DNA of 64,000 nt from Sclerurus mexicanus. Its lineage: Eukaryota; Chordata; Aves; Passeriformes; Furnariidae. The stretch is taken from assembly GCA_013396755.1 (NCBI GenBank), contig VWZF01007239.1, positions 143,751-207,750 of the forward strand. The letters are read 5' to 3'. Both the position numbers and the translations under genes were made by a program. The number at the start of each line of letters is the position of its first letter. Position 1 is the first letter of the stretch. Below, in pieces: positions 1 through 11,700 of this stretch. The notes beneath the pieces are model-generated. The model ran no database searches and was not told the origin of the DNA. It saw only the letters and a program-made list of their open reading frames with translations.

Positions 1-63
1 CGTCCCGCCCCCGGCCCCTGCCCCTGTCCCACGCCGTGTCCTGGCGGGCGGGTGGTCGGCGCA

Positions 64-137
64 GCCCGGGGAGTACATCATCTATACTGTAGTGTCTCAT
101 AGCCAACTTACAGTATACGATGATATCCTGCTCGGAG
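64..137 (-). ncRNA. MIR144: microRNA precursor miR-144
   Basis: Read on the minus strand, this segment gives the two arms of miR-144. The 3p product (UACAGUAUAGAUGAUGUACU) is complementary to 72-91 and identical to the vertebrate mature sequence as I know it. The 5p arm lies at 106-128 and differs from human at one base (CAUCGU where human has CAUCAU). A short loop ending in GAGACAC separates the arms, as in mammals. miR-144 is an erythroid, GATA1-driven microRNA usually co-transcribed with miR-451 about 100-200 bases downstream, which here falls left of base 1. Its position beyond the FLOT2 3' end matches mammalian synteny. Confidence 0.97.
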
Positions 138-1039
138 CGGCGGCAGCGGGCGCGGCAGGAGCAGAGTCTGCACGGGGAGAGCGTGGTTAGGGCACCGGGA
201 TCGCCCCCTCCCCGACCCCCTCACCTGTTACCCTGGTCCTGAGGCTCCCAAAGGCCTCCCCACCCCAGCAACCCCAATTCTCTCTTTATCCCTCCCAATC
301 CCACCATCCCAGAGCAGGATGGAGGTTCTCACTGCCTTCCCCATGCAAGCATCCCCGCTACACCCTCCTTGTTCCCCCATTCCCACCACCCTGGAGAAGA
401 GCAGGGGCTCCCAAGAGCCTCCTGACCCCAACAACCCCCTATCCCTTCGTTATCCCCCCCCAAATCCCACCACCCCAGAGCAGGACAGCAGCTCCTCAGG
501 TGCTGGCACCTACCTGTGGGGGTAGCACTGGGGCTTTGTGGGGTGCTGGGTCTGCACCCGCCTTATAAAACCTGCTCTGCCTCATCTGCATATCTCACAT
601 CTGCACTGCACAGCTGGATGGGGCCCTTAACCCCTTCATGCCCGGGGGGGGGCACAGCCCTAAGCAGCTCCTGCCAGCCTGGCACTGCCCACGGGGCAGT
701 TGGGGATGGGGGACTCGCAGGGGGTCACCACAAATCCCCCACCCTCCTGCACTGACACCTGTGGTTACCAGGATTATTCCTTCCCATAGCTGCAGGGACC
801 CCAAATTAGGAGCTACCCATTGCAAACTGGTTCCCAGTTGCTGGACAGTGGTGTCAGACAGGACAGGGTGGCAGCCCATGGGGATGGGGCCCAGAATGGT
901 TGTGGGATGTGTGGGTTCAGGGGGTCACCCTGCACAGGCACCCCCAGGCAAGGTACAGGGTACCCATGGGTGCAGGGACCTTGTGTCCCCCTGGGGTGGG
1001 TGACCTCCAAAGTGTCCACCGGCCATATATGCTCCCCTG

Positions 1040-1400
1040 AGGGATGTGTCCCCTAGCAGTGTGTCCCCACAAAAAAGATGTGCCCCCAGCCCACAGGAAC
1101 AAGTTTCCTGGGAGTTCATGTCCCCTGTCTGAGCGCACCCACCTCCCAAGGGGATGTGTCTCCTGCAGAGAGAAATCCCCCAGCTGTGTGTCCCCAAGGA
1201 CATGCCCCCTCTGACCACATGTGTCCCCCATGGGGCCGTGTCCCCTCACTGTGCATGACCTTGGCCACATGTGTCCCCAAATGGCTGCACCCCCTGACCA
1301 TGACTGTCACCTGCCTGTGCATGACCCTGGTCACCCATGTCCCCCAGCCATGAGTGTCCCCACAGGGTCACATCCTGCAGCAGGTGCTGTGCCCCTGTGC
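1040..1400. repeat. degenerate minisatellite-like repeat
   Basis: Recurrent variants of a TGTGTCCCC-containing unit are spaced irregularly, for example near 1058, 1189, 1219 and 1269. The copies are too diverged to set a clean period. It lies upstream of miR-144 and has no coding signal. Confidence 0.5.
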
Positions 1401-1454
1401 CAGGTTGTTTGTGCCAGGACATGCTGGCATTCCTGGAAGTCGGCTGTGGGGAGG

Positions 1455-1596
1455 TGATAACCCCCCACCGGGACTGTCTGCATGGGGGTCCTGATAAGCA
1501 GCAGGGTCTGGGTATCGGGGACCCTGCCCTGCCCCATAAGGTGTCCCCAGACCTGCTGTCACTTCTGGGTGACAGGAACAAGGGCAGCATGACTCA
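1455..1596. promoter_or_regulatory. candidate erythroid element: two GATA motifs and an AP-1/NF-E2-like site
   Basis: TGATAA occurs at 1455-1460, TGATAAG at 1492-1498 and TGACTCA at 1590-1596. GATA plus NF-E2/AP-1 motifs are typical of erythroid enhancers, and mammalian miR-144/451 is known to be GATA1-dependent. Further WGATAA matches lie at 2060-2065, 2755-2760 (minus strand) and 2877-2882; the last is about 2.75 kb upstream of miR-144. The motifs are seen; the function is inferred and such motifs occur by chance. Confidence 0.3.
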
Positions 1597-2751
1597 TATT
1601 CCCCCCAGCCTGGCTAGACTCTGGCAGGAGGTGGAACAGGGTCAAGCCTCGGTGCCAGCCTGGCACCAGACATGAGGATGTGGGGACTTGGGGGCTGCAA
1701 GGAACCGTCCCCTCCTGGTTTTGGTCCCTGCTGTGACCCAGAGGTGTCCTGGAGCCTGCAGAGCTCCCCAAACTGTGGCACAGGCACCCCAGCACACAGA
1801 GAAGTGACATAAGCAAAGTGTCCCTGAGGCCCTCAAGCCCTGTCAGCTCCAGGTGAGCCCCACGGCGTTATCCCCACCCCAGCCCCACTGCCCACTCTGC
1901 ACACACAGCACGTGAGGGCAGCCCTGCCCTGTGGCCTTGTGCCCCACAGAGGCAGGGAGGGCCTGAGTGTCCTTCCAAATCCACAGAGCTGGTGAGGGAC
2001 CCCTGTGTGCCACTGCCCTCCTGCCAGCCGTGCTGGCCCAGGGCAGCACGTCTGGCTCCAGATAACAACACACTGGGGGCTGCCAAGCTGTCCCCACCCA
2101 GCCTATTTGCAGGGCCATCCTGCAGGACACAGAGGACAGGGCCTGTTGTCCTGCCCAGTGTCTGGACAGAACATGGAGGGTCAGGAGGGCATGAGAAACC
2201 ATCTTTATCCCTGGGAGATCACTGCAGCAAAGCCCCCCATGGCAACTCCATCCTGGCTGTCACTGCTCTTCCTCACAAGGTGACCCCAAGAGAGACAGGT
2301 AGCCTGAGAGGCACTTGGCTGTCCCCCAGCACAGCTACTGGGATGGACAAAGCCTTCTGTCCACACTCCAAGCCCTGGGGTGCCAATCTTTTGGGGTGCC
2401 CCCACAGTGGTCAAGCCCCCTGTGGTAACACAGGCCGTGTAGTGGAGCTCACCAGCCACCCTCAGCGGCTCCTGGCTGCACGTTCATCCCTGAGGGAGCA
2501 GGGCAAGGTTCTACCCCCACGGAGGTCTGGGGCAAGGAGCCCATGGGGACAGCGACTGTGGGGATGCCACCAGTTCCCAGCTTTGCATAAGCCAGGATCT
2601 CACCTCCACACACTCACTATGCCCACATCCCAGAGGGACCACCTGCCTGCTCCAGGGCCAGCAGCCCCTGGCCAGCCCAGTGCTGGGGCTGCAGGGGCTG
2701 GAGAGACGGGCATGAGGCACGAGACAGAGCCCAGGCAGGAGGTGACAAGGG

Positions 2752-2757
2752 TTTATT
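2752..2757 (-). terminator. FLOT2: candidate FLOT2 polyadenylation signal AATAAA
   Basis: TTTATT on the plus strand gives AATAAA on the minus strand, about 1.5 kb beyond the FLOT2 stop codon. That is a plausible 3' UTR length for this gene. I saw no closer canonical minus-strand signal. If the gene is dead, this is a relic. Confidence 0.4.
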
Positions 2758-5700
2758 ATCTCACAGTAGCGGGGCAGGGGGTGCAGGCACATGCAGATAC
2801 AGGGGCCTGGCCAGGCACACCCGCTCACCAGCGCCAGATCTGCGCCCGCCGCCCACGGGCCAGCATCGGCCAGGGCTGATAACGCTGGTCCCCACGCCCC
2901 GGCCGCAGGGAGGGGATGGGGGCCCTGCAGCACCCACCCACCTGCAGTGGGTCGTTCCTGGCAAAGGGACTGGCTGTCACCCAGGGCCCTGCTGAGAGGA
3001 GAGAGAGGCACCTCCACCGACCCCATGGCAACCAGCACTGAGCTGTGGGTGCAGGAGGGACCCTCAGAACCCACCATCCCCAGCAGCACCAGGCTGACTT
3101 CACACACAGGTCTGGCTGTAACAGCGACACTGAGCACAGGCACCGAGACAGGCAGGGAAGGGACACGGGCCAGCGCAGAGCTCTGGTGGCACTGTGGGGA
3201 GGACAGATATGCAGAGGGGACAACCTCTTTCACATTGTCACAAGGCAGCAAAGCCACTGGCCATAAGAGGCAGGGGGAAGGAGCGAGGTAGGGGCTCCTG
3301 CACTATCTGCTGGGGCGGCCCCTGGCCAGCACTCAGGGCCATGGCCTCAGCTCCGAGGCCACTGGTCCCCAGGCAGCTGTGCAGGCTGTGGTGCTGGAGG
3401 AGCCTGTCCCCACTCAGTGTCCCGCTGGTCCCCCACCCACCTCTGACCTATGGTTGAAGTAGTTGTGGGGTCACGATGTACCACAGCACCTGGGGATGGC
3501 AGCTGCGGTGGCTTCATCACCCTCTCAAGGGATGGGTGGCTTTGGCACAGCACTATTTTTTGGTATTTGTGGTGGTGGGACCTTACCAAATCTGAGCTGA
3601 GCTCCCTCTGCCCCTCGGAGCTCTCTCTGCTCCAGATCCCACGAGGAAACTTCCTCGAGGAGAGGTAGCATGAGAGTGGGCAGCACCACTGGCAGTGCTG
3701 CATCCTCACTCTCCCAGGGGGTGACTGCCACCTGCAGAAAGCCCAGCCTGGGCAGGGCTGCTGGCACGGCAGGGGTCCTGGGGGTGAGACAGGGAGAGCC
3801 AGCTAGAGCCACAGGGACAGCTGGCTGGGGCAGTGCCCAGGAGGGTCACTGAGGGAGAGCACGGTGGTCCTGGCTGTTCTCTTCCTACAGGTCCACATCC
3901 CACCAAGCCTCTGCTCCAAGCTCCGGGTGTTCACCTGAGAGCAGAGAACAGCAAGGCACCAGAACTGCAACACCAGAGAAGCTGCCAGTTGTGACTTCCA
4001 GGGGATGGGATTGGCCTGAGACAATACACAGTTAATTACAAAATAAATCCCCTCCCACCCTTGGAATAAAAACAGCAGCAGACAGGACATGCATCTTTCT
4101 GGCCCTACAAAATAAGGCATCAGTTACAAATGAAAATCAGATTGTCTTTTATATAAAACGAATTCCCACGTGTCGAAGGCAGTTGATGTCTGAGTACATA
4201 ACAGGGAGTGAACTTCACTAGCTTTGGGCTGGCCGACCTCATTCCTTGGCCACAGTGGCGTTTTGGAACAGGGGAAGCTGCAGGAGGGGAAGAGAGAAGC
4301 TGTGAGGGCTGGAGGAGGGGGAGGCAGGGAGCTGCCTGCACTCTGCAGTGGGCAGGGCTGGGGAAGGAGAGGCTTCCTGGGAGGCTGAAAGCTTCCAAGC
4401 AAGTCCCTGTGCCCTAGGAGCTGCTGGCTGGCCTTTGTGAGACCCACACCAGCAATGGCACGCACCGACGCAGGGATCTCGGCCAGCAGACAGTTCACCT
4501 CAGCCACGGTGTTATTCTCTCTGCTGAGAATAACAATCTCATCCACTTTGGAGAGGGGAGCAGACACTTTGGCAGCGACCTGGGGAAGCAGGGAAGTAGG
4601 GTGGGATGAGCAGAGTCAAGGAACTGCTCAGCAGCCCACTGGGCAAGGTCCCTACACACCACACAGGGCCGTGCTGTGCCCCCGGGAGAGCTGGCCCAGC
4701 CTGGAACTCGCCACCGCTTGTGTGGGCAGGGAAAGCTGCTCCCTCCTCACCTCAGGCAGTGCATCCAGCACCAGAGCCAGCCGGGCAGCTCCTCCGTACT
4801 GCTGGAGCACTTCAGCAACTTCAGCTTCAACCCCTCAGCTTCCGCCATCCCCACGGCCGCCATCACAGAGGCCTCCGCTTCTCTGATTTTGCCTGAGCAA
4901 AGAGAATTTGCTTCACCCTGCAAAGGGAAACCCAGCCTGAGCAGCCCGGCTCTCTGCAGAGGGCCCAGGAGCTGGGGCTGAGGGCAGCACCTCCCGCCAG
5001 CCCAGGCCACGGGCTCACTCACTTCTCTCCCTTGCTGGATGTGATAGGCCTCGGCCGGCTGCTTCACTGTGCCCATCAGCTCCTTCTTCATGCAGATCAC
5101 CTCCTTCTCCTCCACTTCCACCTGCTTCCTGTGCTCCACCACCTTGATCTTGATTTCCTCCTGACGGATCTTCTGCTGCTCCCGGGCGCTCTACAGCTCG
5201 TAGGCCAGCTGGGCCTTCACAGTCTGCACACCGGGGAGGGGAGAAGAGAGGTCTGGATCCTGAACTCCTGTGCGCAGACATAAGGACTCTTGGCAGGGCC
5301 TAAACCCAGACATGACTCCTGCTACTGAACCTCTTCCCAGAGGTGGCATCCCAACCCTCAGTGCCATCTTTCCCCGTGCGCTTTTCCCACAGCACCTGAG
5401 CCCAACCAGCTCCAGATTCAGCCTGGATGACCCTCCCCACCCTTTCCCGTCCTCCTACTCGCACCAAATTGCTGCAAACAGGAGCAGAATCTGCTGCACA
5501 GTGATACACAGTCTCAGGTTCTCCACCTCCAAACTCCCTAACAGATGCAGGAGGAGGACACTGACAAGCCACAGAGCCACCAACACCATCACAAACCCTC
5601 CAGGGAACAGCAGTGGGCTGTGGGATACTCTCACCTTAATGTTGACCTCCTCTGTGAAGGCAGCTTTCTGCAATTCAAAAGCCCATTTAGATTCTGCTAT

Positions 5701-8700
5701 TTTAGTATCTGCCATGAACTTGACATCCAGCATTTGCTTCTTGCACTCTGCCTCCTGCAGAGAGGAAAGAGAAAGCAGAGCTTCAGGGTGTGCAGCTGGA
5801 GCTAAACAGTCTGGCCTGGGGAAGGCCAGCACACCTCCAGACTCACCCGAACGCCAGCATCCCGCTCGGCTTCTGCCACTCCGATGCCTGCCTCCCTTTG
5901 GACAGCTGCAATCTGAGTCTTCCCCAGGGAGCTCAGGTAATCCACTTTATCATAGACATCCTGGGGAAGGAAGATAAGTCACAACCACTTCAAACGAGCG
6001 ATTCCATCTTGCTCCTTCCTGCTGAAGCTCTGGGCAACCGCTCATGCGGTCGGGCCGAGGTCAGAACGCGCCACGTCGGCTGCTCCAAACAAACAGGGAG
6101 GGCAGGGAGAGGCGGGCTCTGCCGACATCTTCCCTGGCTCCCTGGAGGCTGGGTTCTCAGCCAGCTCTCTCCGCGAGCCTGTTTACAGAGGCAGCTAACC
6201 CGGTGCTCTGGGCCAGCTGCCTGGATACAGGACATGCTGCGGCAGCTGTCACGGAAACCCCGGAGGGCTGGGCAGACCCTCAGCCCCAGCCGGAGCCAGG
6301 CTCTGCCCTGCTGCTCCTGCAGCTCTGCCCACACTGCAGCACCCAATGCCTGGTACCTTGATGGTGAAACTCGGGATCTCGATCCCCATGTGACCCACGT
6401 CAGGGGCTGCCACCTCCCATACCAGCTTGGCAAACTGGTCCCTGTCCTAGTGGATCTGCGCCACTGTCAGGGTCCCAGCAGAGGGAAGGAAGGTGAAGTG
6501 CTTTATTTGGAACAGGTAATATACAACAACTTGTATCTAAGCTCAGAAACATCCTTGTTGTCCCTAAATTCTTCAGGCCTGGGCACAAGGCCGTAATCCT
6601 CTGGCCCTGCAGTGGCATCAATATCTCAGTCCCACAAGCACATCATCCACACGCACTACCTGTAGCCCACGGGGACTCAGACATCTCTTACTGCAGGCAC
6701 TGAAAAGTCATTTATCACAACACACAGCCAGGAGCTGCTGGAGGGGAGATGCCACCTCTGCAGTCAGCAGAGGAAGGTGCCATGTGGCTGCTGTGGTGGC
6801 AGTGATACTGCTGGGACCAGCCAGCTGAGAAGGGACAAAGCTACTCGAGATGCCTTCAGGGAACGAGTGCCTCCACACCTAGGATGGAGCACAGGTGTCT
6901 CTCCAGCATCTGAAGAACCACGTTCTTCACATGCTGCACATTCTTCCCCAAGAACTGCTCACAGGCCACAGCCAGGAGCTCCTTCTCAGTCATTATCTTC
7001 ACCTAGAGACAGGAGACAAAACCAAAGGGACTGAAGGTGCCTGTCCAGGCACCCAACAGCAGCAGCAGCAGAAGCAGCAGTACCACCACCAGGCTGCCAG
7101 GCCCCAGTGTTACTGATGCTTCAAGGAACCATGCTGAGCTGTGACCACACTGAGCCAGGCCACTGGACTAGCCAGCAAGCCCCTGCTCACAGCTGTGGGG
7201 GACAGCCCTGCTGCAGACACGTGCCAGCAGCCAGGGCACACACCTCTCCAAACCCTGACAGCATCTCAACACGGAAAGGTGCTCTCTGCAGCCATCTGTC
7301 TCACAGCAGTGGGGACAGAGCCTGGCCCTACCTGTCCCACCTGATGGAAACCCTGCCAAGAGTCCTGAACTACCACTGCCCCAACACTAGAGCCAGGAGA
7401 GGGCTTGCTATTACCACCCAAAGGCCATTTCATTACCTTTCTCTTCCTCCTCCTTCACTAGAATTAATTTTTCTGACCCAGGAAAGGCAGAGAATGAGTC
7501 TGATGTGCCCAAGGAGCAGCTTGGGAACAGGGGCTCTATTCAGTGTTCCCTGGAAGAAGAGATGAGACAATACGGCCAAAGCACACTGGTTTGTCCTGCC
7601 TGTGGCAAGGAGGTCCTGGCTGTCCCAGTGTGTCATGGCCAGGACTTGGCTGTTCTGCTTCGTATGGCCAGTCCGGTAACAATCCCCAGAGATGGGGCAC
7701 AGCCACCTCTTTCACCTCCCACAGTCAGAGCCAGGTGTAAAGACATTCCCATTCCAGACAAGACAGGGTCTCAGGATGGCCCTGCTGGTCACAGGGCTGC
7801 TTTTTAGAGGCAAAGTGCATTACAAATCCCTGTGGGGTGTGTTAGGCAGCAGAGATCTATGCACAGGGAGCTCTACAGCACAGAACTGTGAGGAGCTACA
7901 ACCCACCCAGGTGACAGCTCCTGGTGGCCATGTCCAGGGTATCAGGCAAAGCCAGGGCTCAGGCAAAGCCTGGACACAGAGATGTCCCTGTGCCTGGCAG
8001 CACCACAGAAGGGAGCAGGGCTACTGCAGCCACACAGCTCTCCAGGTCCCATAGCACCCTCTCATGGAAGCAGCCGGGCAGTGTCTCCTGTCCCATGAGG
8101 GGCTGGTGGCACCCCATGTCCTGCCCCAAGGGCCCTGGCTGGACCTGGCTCAGAGACTTCCAAAGCCTCAGATGTACCACAGGGGCCCTCCAAGGGTCCC
8201 AGTGCACACTCTTGAGGGGTTCTCGGCCTACAGACCTCATCCTGACAGCTACGAGAGCCCTTTCAGCTGGCAAAACCAACAACTATTTCTTGAGAAATCC
8301 CTCTGGAACTGAACAGCAGCACCTGGCCCCCCACACTACCAGTGAGTAGGACACCTGGGACCAACCATCACTTACCAAGGGGACAAGAGGTAGACCTTAT
8401 TAGATGTGGTGAGCTGGCCAGGACTTACCACAGCCCTGTCTCTCATAACGTAAAGAAACACCAAGCTGGGCTGAGCCTGTTCCCAGTTGCTGCTTCCCAG
8501 GTGGGGTCTCCCAGTCAAAATGCCAAACTGAATCACAGGTAAGCACAGCAATCCTCTTCAGCGTTGTTCCCAAAACCTCTGGGATCTTTTCAGGGTCAAG
8601 CCCCAGAGGTTTCTCATCCCTGCATCCAGCAGTCTGCTCTTCCCACACAAGGGGGAGTCGGGAGAGCTGCTACAGAGCTGCACCCGGGAGTGTGAGCACT

Positions 8701-11700
8701 CCAGGAGACTCCTGTCGCAGCAAACAGGAGGTTCTTGCAAGTATCAAAATCAATTAGACTCAGCAGCAACATCTATGGTGTGCATCTGCCAGCAGTTTCA
8801 CCTCTCTAAACAATCCCCATCCTCAGGAGCTGCAGGGAGGGCAAAGAAGGGAGCAGGATGTTCCTTAGGAAAGTCCCTGCAGTTCTTAGGAGCAAGGAAT
8901 GATTCAGCCTCTGAATAAAGCCAGCCAGCCTACACTGTTGAGCCCTGGACAGCCCCCAGGAGCCTGGCTCTGTGCAGAACACAGATACCAACCTCCAAAG
9001 ACAAAGGCTGTGCAAAAGAAACCAGAATTGAACAATTTGTGCTCAGCATGTTTGCAGAATTTCAGGCAGGGCACTGCGACACTTGGTGCTTCTTCAAATG
9101 TCATTCCCATCAGAGGGAGAGAATTCAGCTGGCAGGGAATCAGAGCCTCCATCCAACAATCCCATGTGCAGGATCGATACCATCACACCCTGCTCCAGCC
9201 AGCTGCACTCAGCGAGGGGCCAGCAGAGACAACCCAATTAGCCCAAGGCTCAGCAAAACGGTACACAAGGATGTGGAACCTGGCGTGGCCTCAGACAGCA
9301 GCACCCCAGCACATCCCAGCACCCAGCCAACACAGGAAGGAGGCTACTGGTGAGCACTCATTACATCCCTCTTCAAGAAAAGAACAGCATGCTTACATAC
9401 ATTAAGCACTTCTATCGTTACAGCAAACGCTCTAAAAGCTATTTATCTAGAAATAATTTGCTTTTTTCCTTTTTCGCTCAAGCCCTAAAAACATTTGTCT
9501 CAAAAGTACTCCTGCAAAATTAACGTAATCTGTGCCATGCATATCCCAACAGCCTCAAGCCTGCTTTCTCTGTGGCAATTCCTTGCCTCTCACCTTTAAA
9601 ATAAATTGACAGTGAAAAAAATTAACAGTGAGAAGAAAGAAATAATATGAATGAGATGAACTCCGAGTTGCATTTCAAATTGAGGCACCCAATGATCCAG
9701 CCCTCTGCTACCACCCACCATCCAGCCTAGGCAGGAAACTGAGGGATCTCCCAAAACCAGGATAAAAGGGAATGCTGCCTTCACAGAATCAGAAGAAAAA
9801 GCCCACAGATTTAGAAAATGAGTGTGAAGAGAGACACGGGTGTACACATTTTGCCAACCATGCAAAGACCACTGGGGTTATGTGACACCTTAGCAGCTAA
9901 AGGGATATAAAACACTGGAAAAGGACTGAAAGATGGATATGAAGTACTGATAAGTTGAAACCAAGGATGCTGGCTCACATGTGCTCACACGGCTCACAGT
10001 GCCAGGATGTGCCCAAGGTGCTGGCTCCCATGCTGTTGCTCTTGCACGTATCCCTGTTTCCCGACAGCAGGAGGATGATGGATTATCTGCTGTTGAGCCA
10101 TGGTCATGCCCAGCCCTTCTGTCACGTGTCACAATCCAGAAACTGCTCTTGGCTGAATTCAAATCCTCACCTACACACAAGCACAGCTCCTTTGCAGCAC
10201 CAGCTCAGAGCAAATCAACGAACTCAGGAGGAACCCGCTGCCCTGGGAGCACTGGGGGAAATCTGCCAAGTGCTCGGTCTCAAAAGGGCTGCAGCAGCCA
10301 TGGTGGTCCTCCCTGGGGTAGCCTTCTGAGCCATGAGGGATTTTAGTCACATCACTGTGTCACTCAGCAGCTACCCTCAGCTCCAGAGCTCCCCCCAGGG
10401 AATGTGGCAGCCCCCTCTCCTGAGACAACACACCTGGACACGCCTGGGACACATGGTGACCAGAGCCCTGTATGCAATGAGAGCCACTCTTGGTTTATAC
10501 ATCCAGAATGAGCTGTCAGGAGCACTTTTCAATCAAAGCATTCAGTTGGCATTCCAAAGGGCCCTCAGTCAGAGGACCGCTGTGCCACACTGCCCAACAC
10601 CATGGCAGTGCAAGATGGTGTCACTGGTCTAAAAGCACAGCATGGAACTGGGATGCTGCCACCTGCTGCACAGGAGCCTTGTGCTTGGCAGAACCTGGCA
10701 CTGACACTGCAAGCAGCAGCCTTGGATTAGCACTACCACAGACCTACCCCCTGATCTGGTTCATCTCTGCCTCTATTTTTGCAGTGTCCCGTGACCCAAA
10801 GGTGAATGGAAATGAGTCTCCAGCTCTTTAGACCATGCCTGTAGAGTATCAGGCACCCAGGAACAGATCCTGCGGCTCCAGACCCTTCTCAGTCACCTAA
10901 GGTGGGCATGAGGTACTTTGGTCAGACCCAGAAATCCGCAGGATACAATCTGAAAGAACAAGAGACCTGCTTGGCCGTGGCAGGTTCTGTTTCAGGCAGT
11001 CAAACCTTGCTCCTGTGTCAGCCATAACAAGCCAGAAAGACATTGGGAGTCAGGACAAGGAGCCACAGGGCAGAGAGCTTGTGTCAGTGAACATTAGGTC
11101 AAACATCTGAACCATGAACGGGCTGCCCTGGGCTGCTGTGTGCAAGCTGAGTTGCTCCAGGATTGGCTGGAAGTGCTGAAACCTATCCCTGCAAGTTCAT
11201 GCCTGCCTTGGCCACTGTCCTAATTAAACTGGCACGCAAACTGGGAGCTGATAAAACAGATCCCACTGTCCAGGACGTGCACATGCGTTTTTTGCCATGT
11301 ACATTCACAGCTTTAATCAGATACCACAGGATTTCACCCTTCCGAAAACCTAATCTAAAAACCATTAGTTTTTATGTTATCCTGCTGCTGCTGCTGCTTT
11401 AAACAGAGGGACAGACAGAGTGTTAGGAAGCTGGTGGATTATTACCTGTGCAACCGCTATTAAGTACAGTGGAACCCCCTCTGACATCTCAACATTCTCA
11501 CAGCGACAGAGGATGGTCGTAACCTCCAAAGACACTTGAGCAGTGAAGAACAAGGGTAGGACAGCAAATACACAAAGCACTTACCAGAGAGTAAGACAAT
11601 TGTTGCTAAGGACAGATGAGATTTTCAGGTTTCAGCTCTTCCCTGTTTCATTTGCCTTTCTCCCACTGCCCACTTCAGGGCTCCGTAACGCTGGGCCAGA

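Larger units (their letters stand above)
138..2735. other. GC-rich spacer between miR-144 and the FLOT2 3' end
   Basis: No exon of a recognisable gene is seen. Open frames here, including a 295-codon one on the plus strand at 1992-2879, lack homology, splice context or domain signals that I recognise, and GC-rich DNA has few stop codons. The stretch contains degenerate minisatellite-like sequence and scattered WGATAA motifs. It is the region upstream of miR-144, so promoter or enhancer elements of the microRNA transcript are expected here. That is inference from mammalian synteny. Confidence 0.6.

Noticed and set aside
1..63. miR-451 next to miR-144
   Set aside because: No miR-451 seed or hairpin is visible in these bases; it would lie off the left edge.
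1992..2879. 295-codon plus-strand open frame
   Set aside because: GC-rich DNA with few stops, no recognisable domain, no gene context, and overlap with the presumed FLOT2 3' end.
5790..6596. 268-codon plus-strand open frame
   Set aside because: It is antisense to FLOT2 exons and has no independent support.
7056..7080. CAG repeat in a FLOT2 intron as a coding polyglutamine tract
   Set aside because: It lies outside any FLOT2 exon, is short and interrupted, and has no supporting frame.
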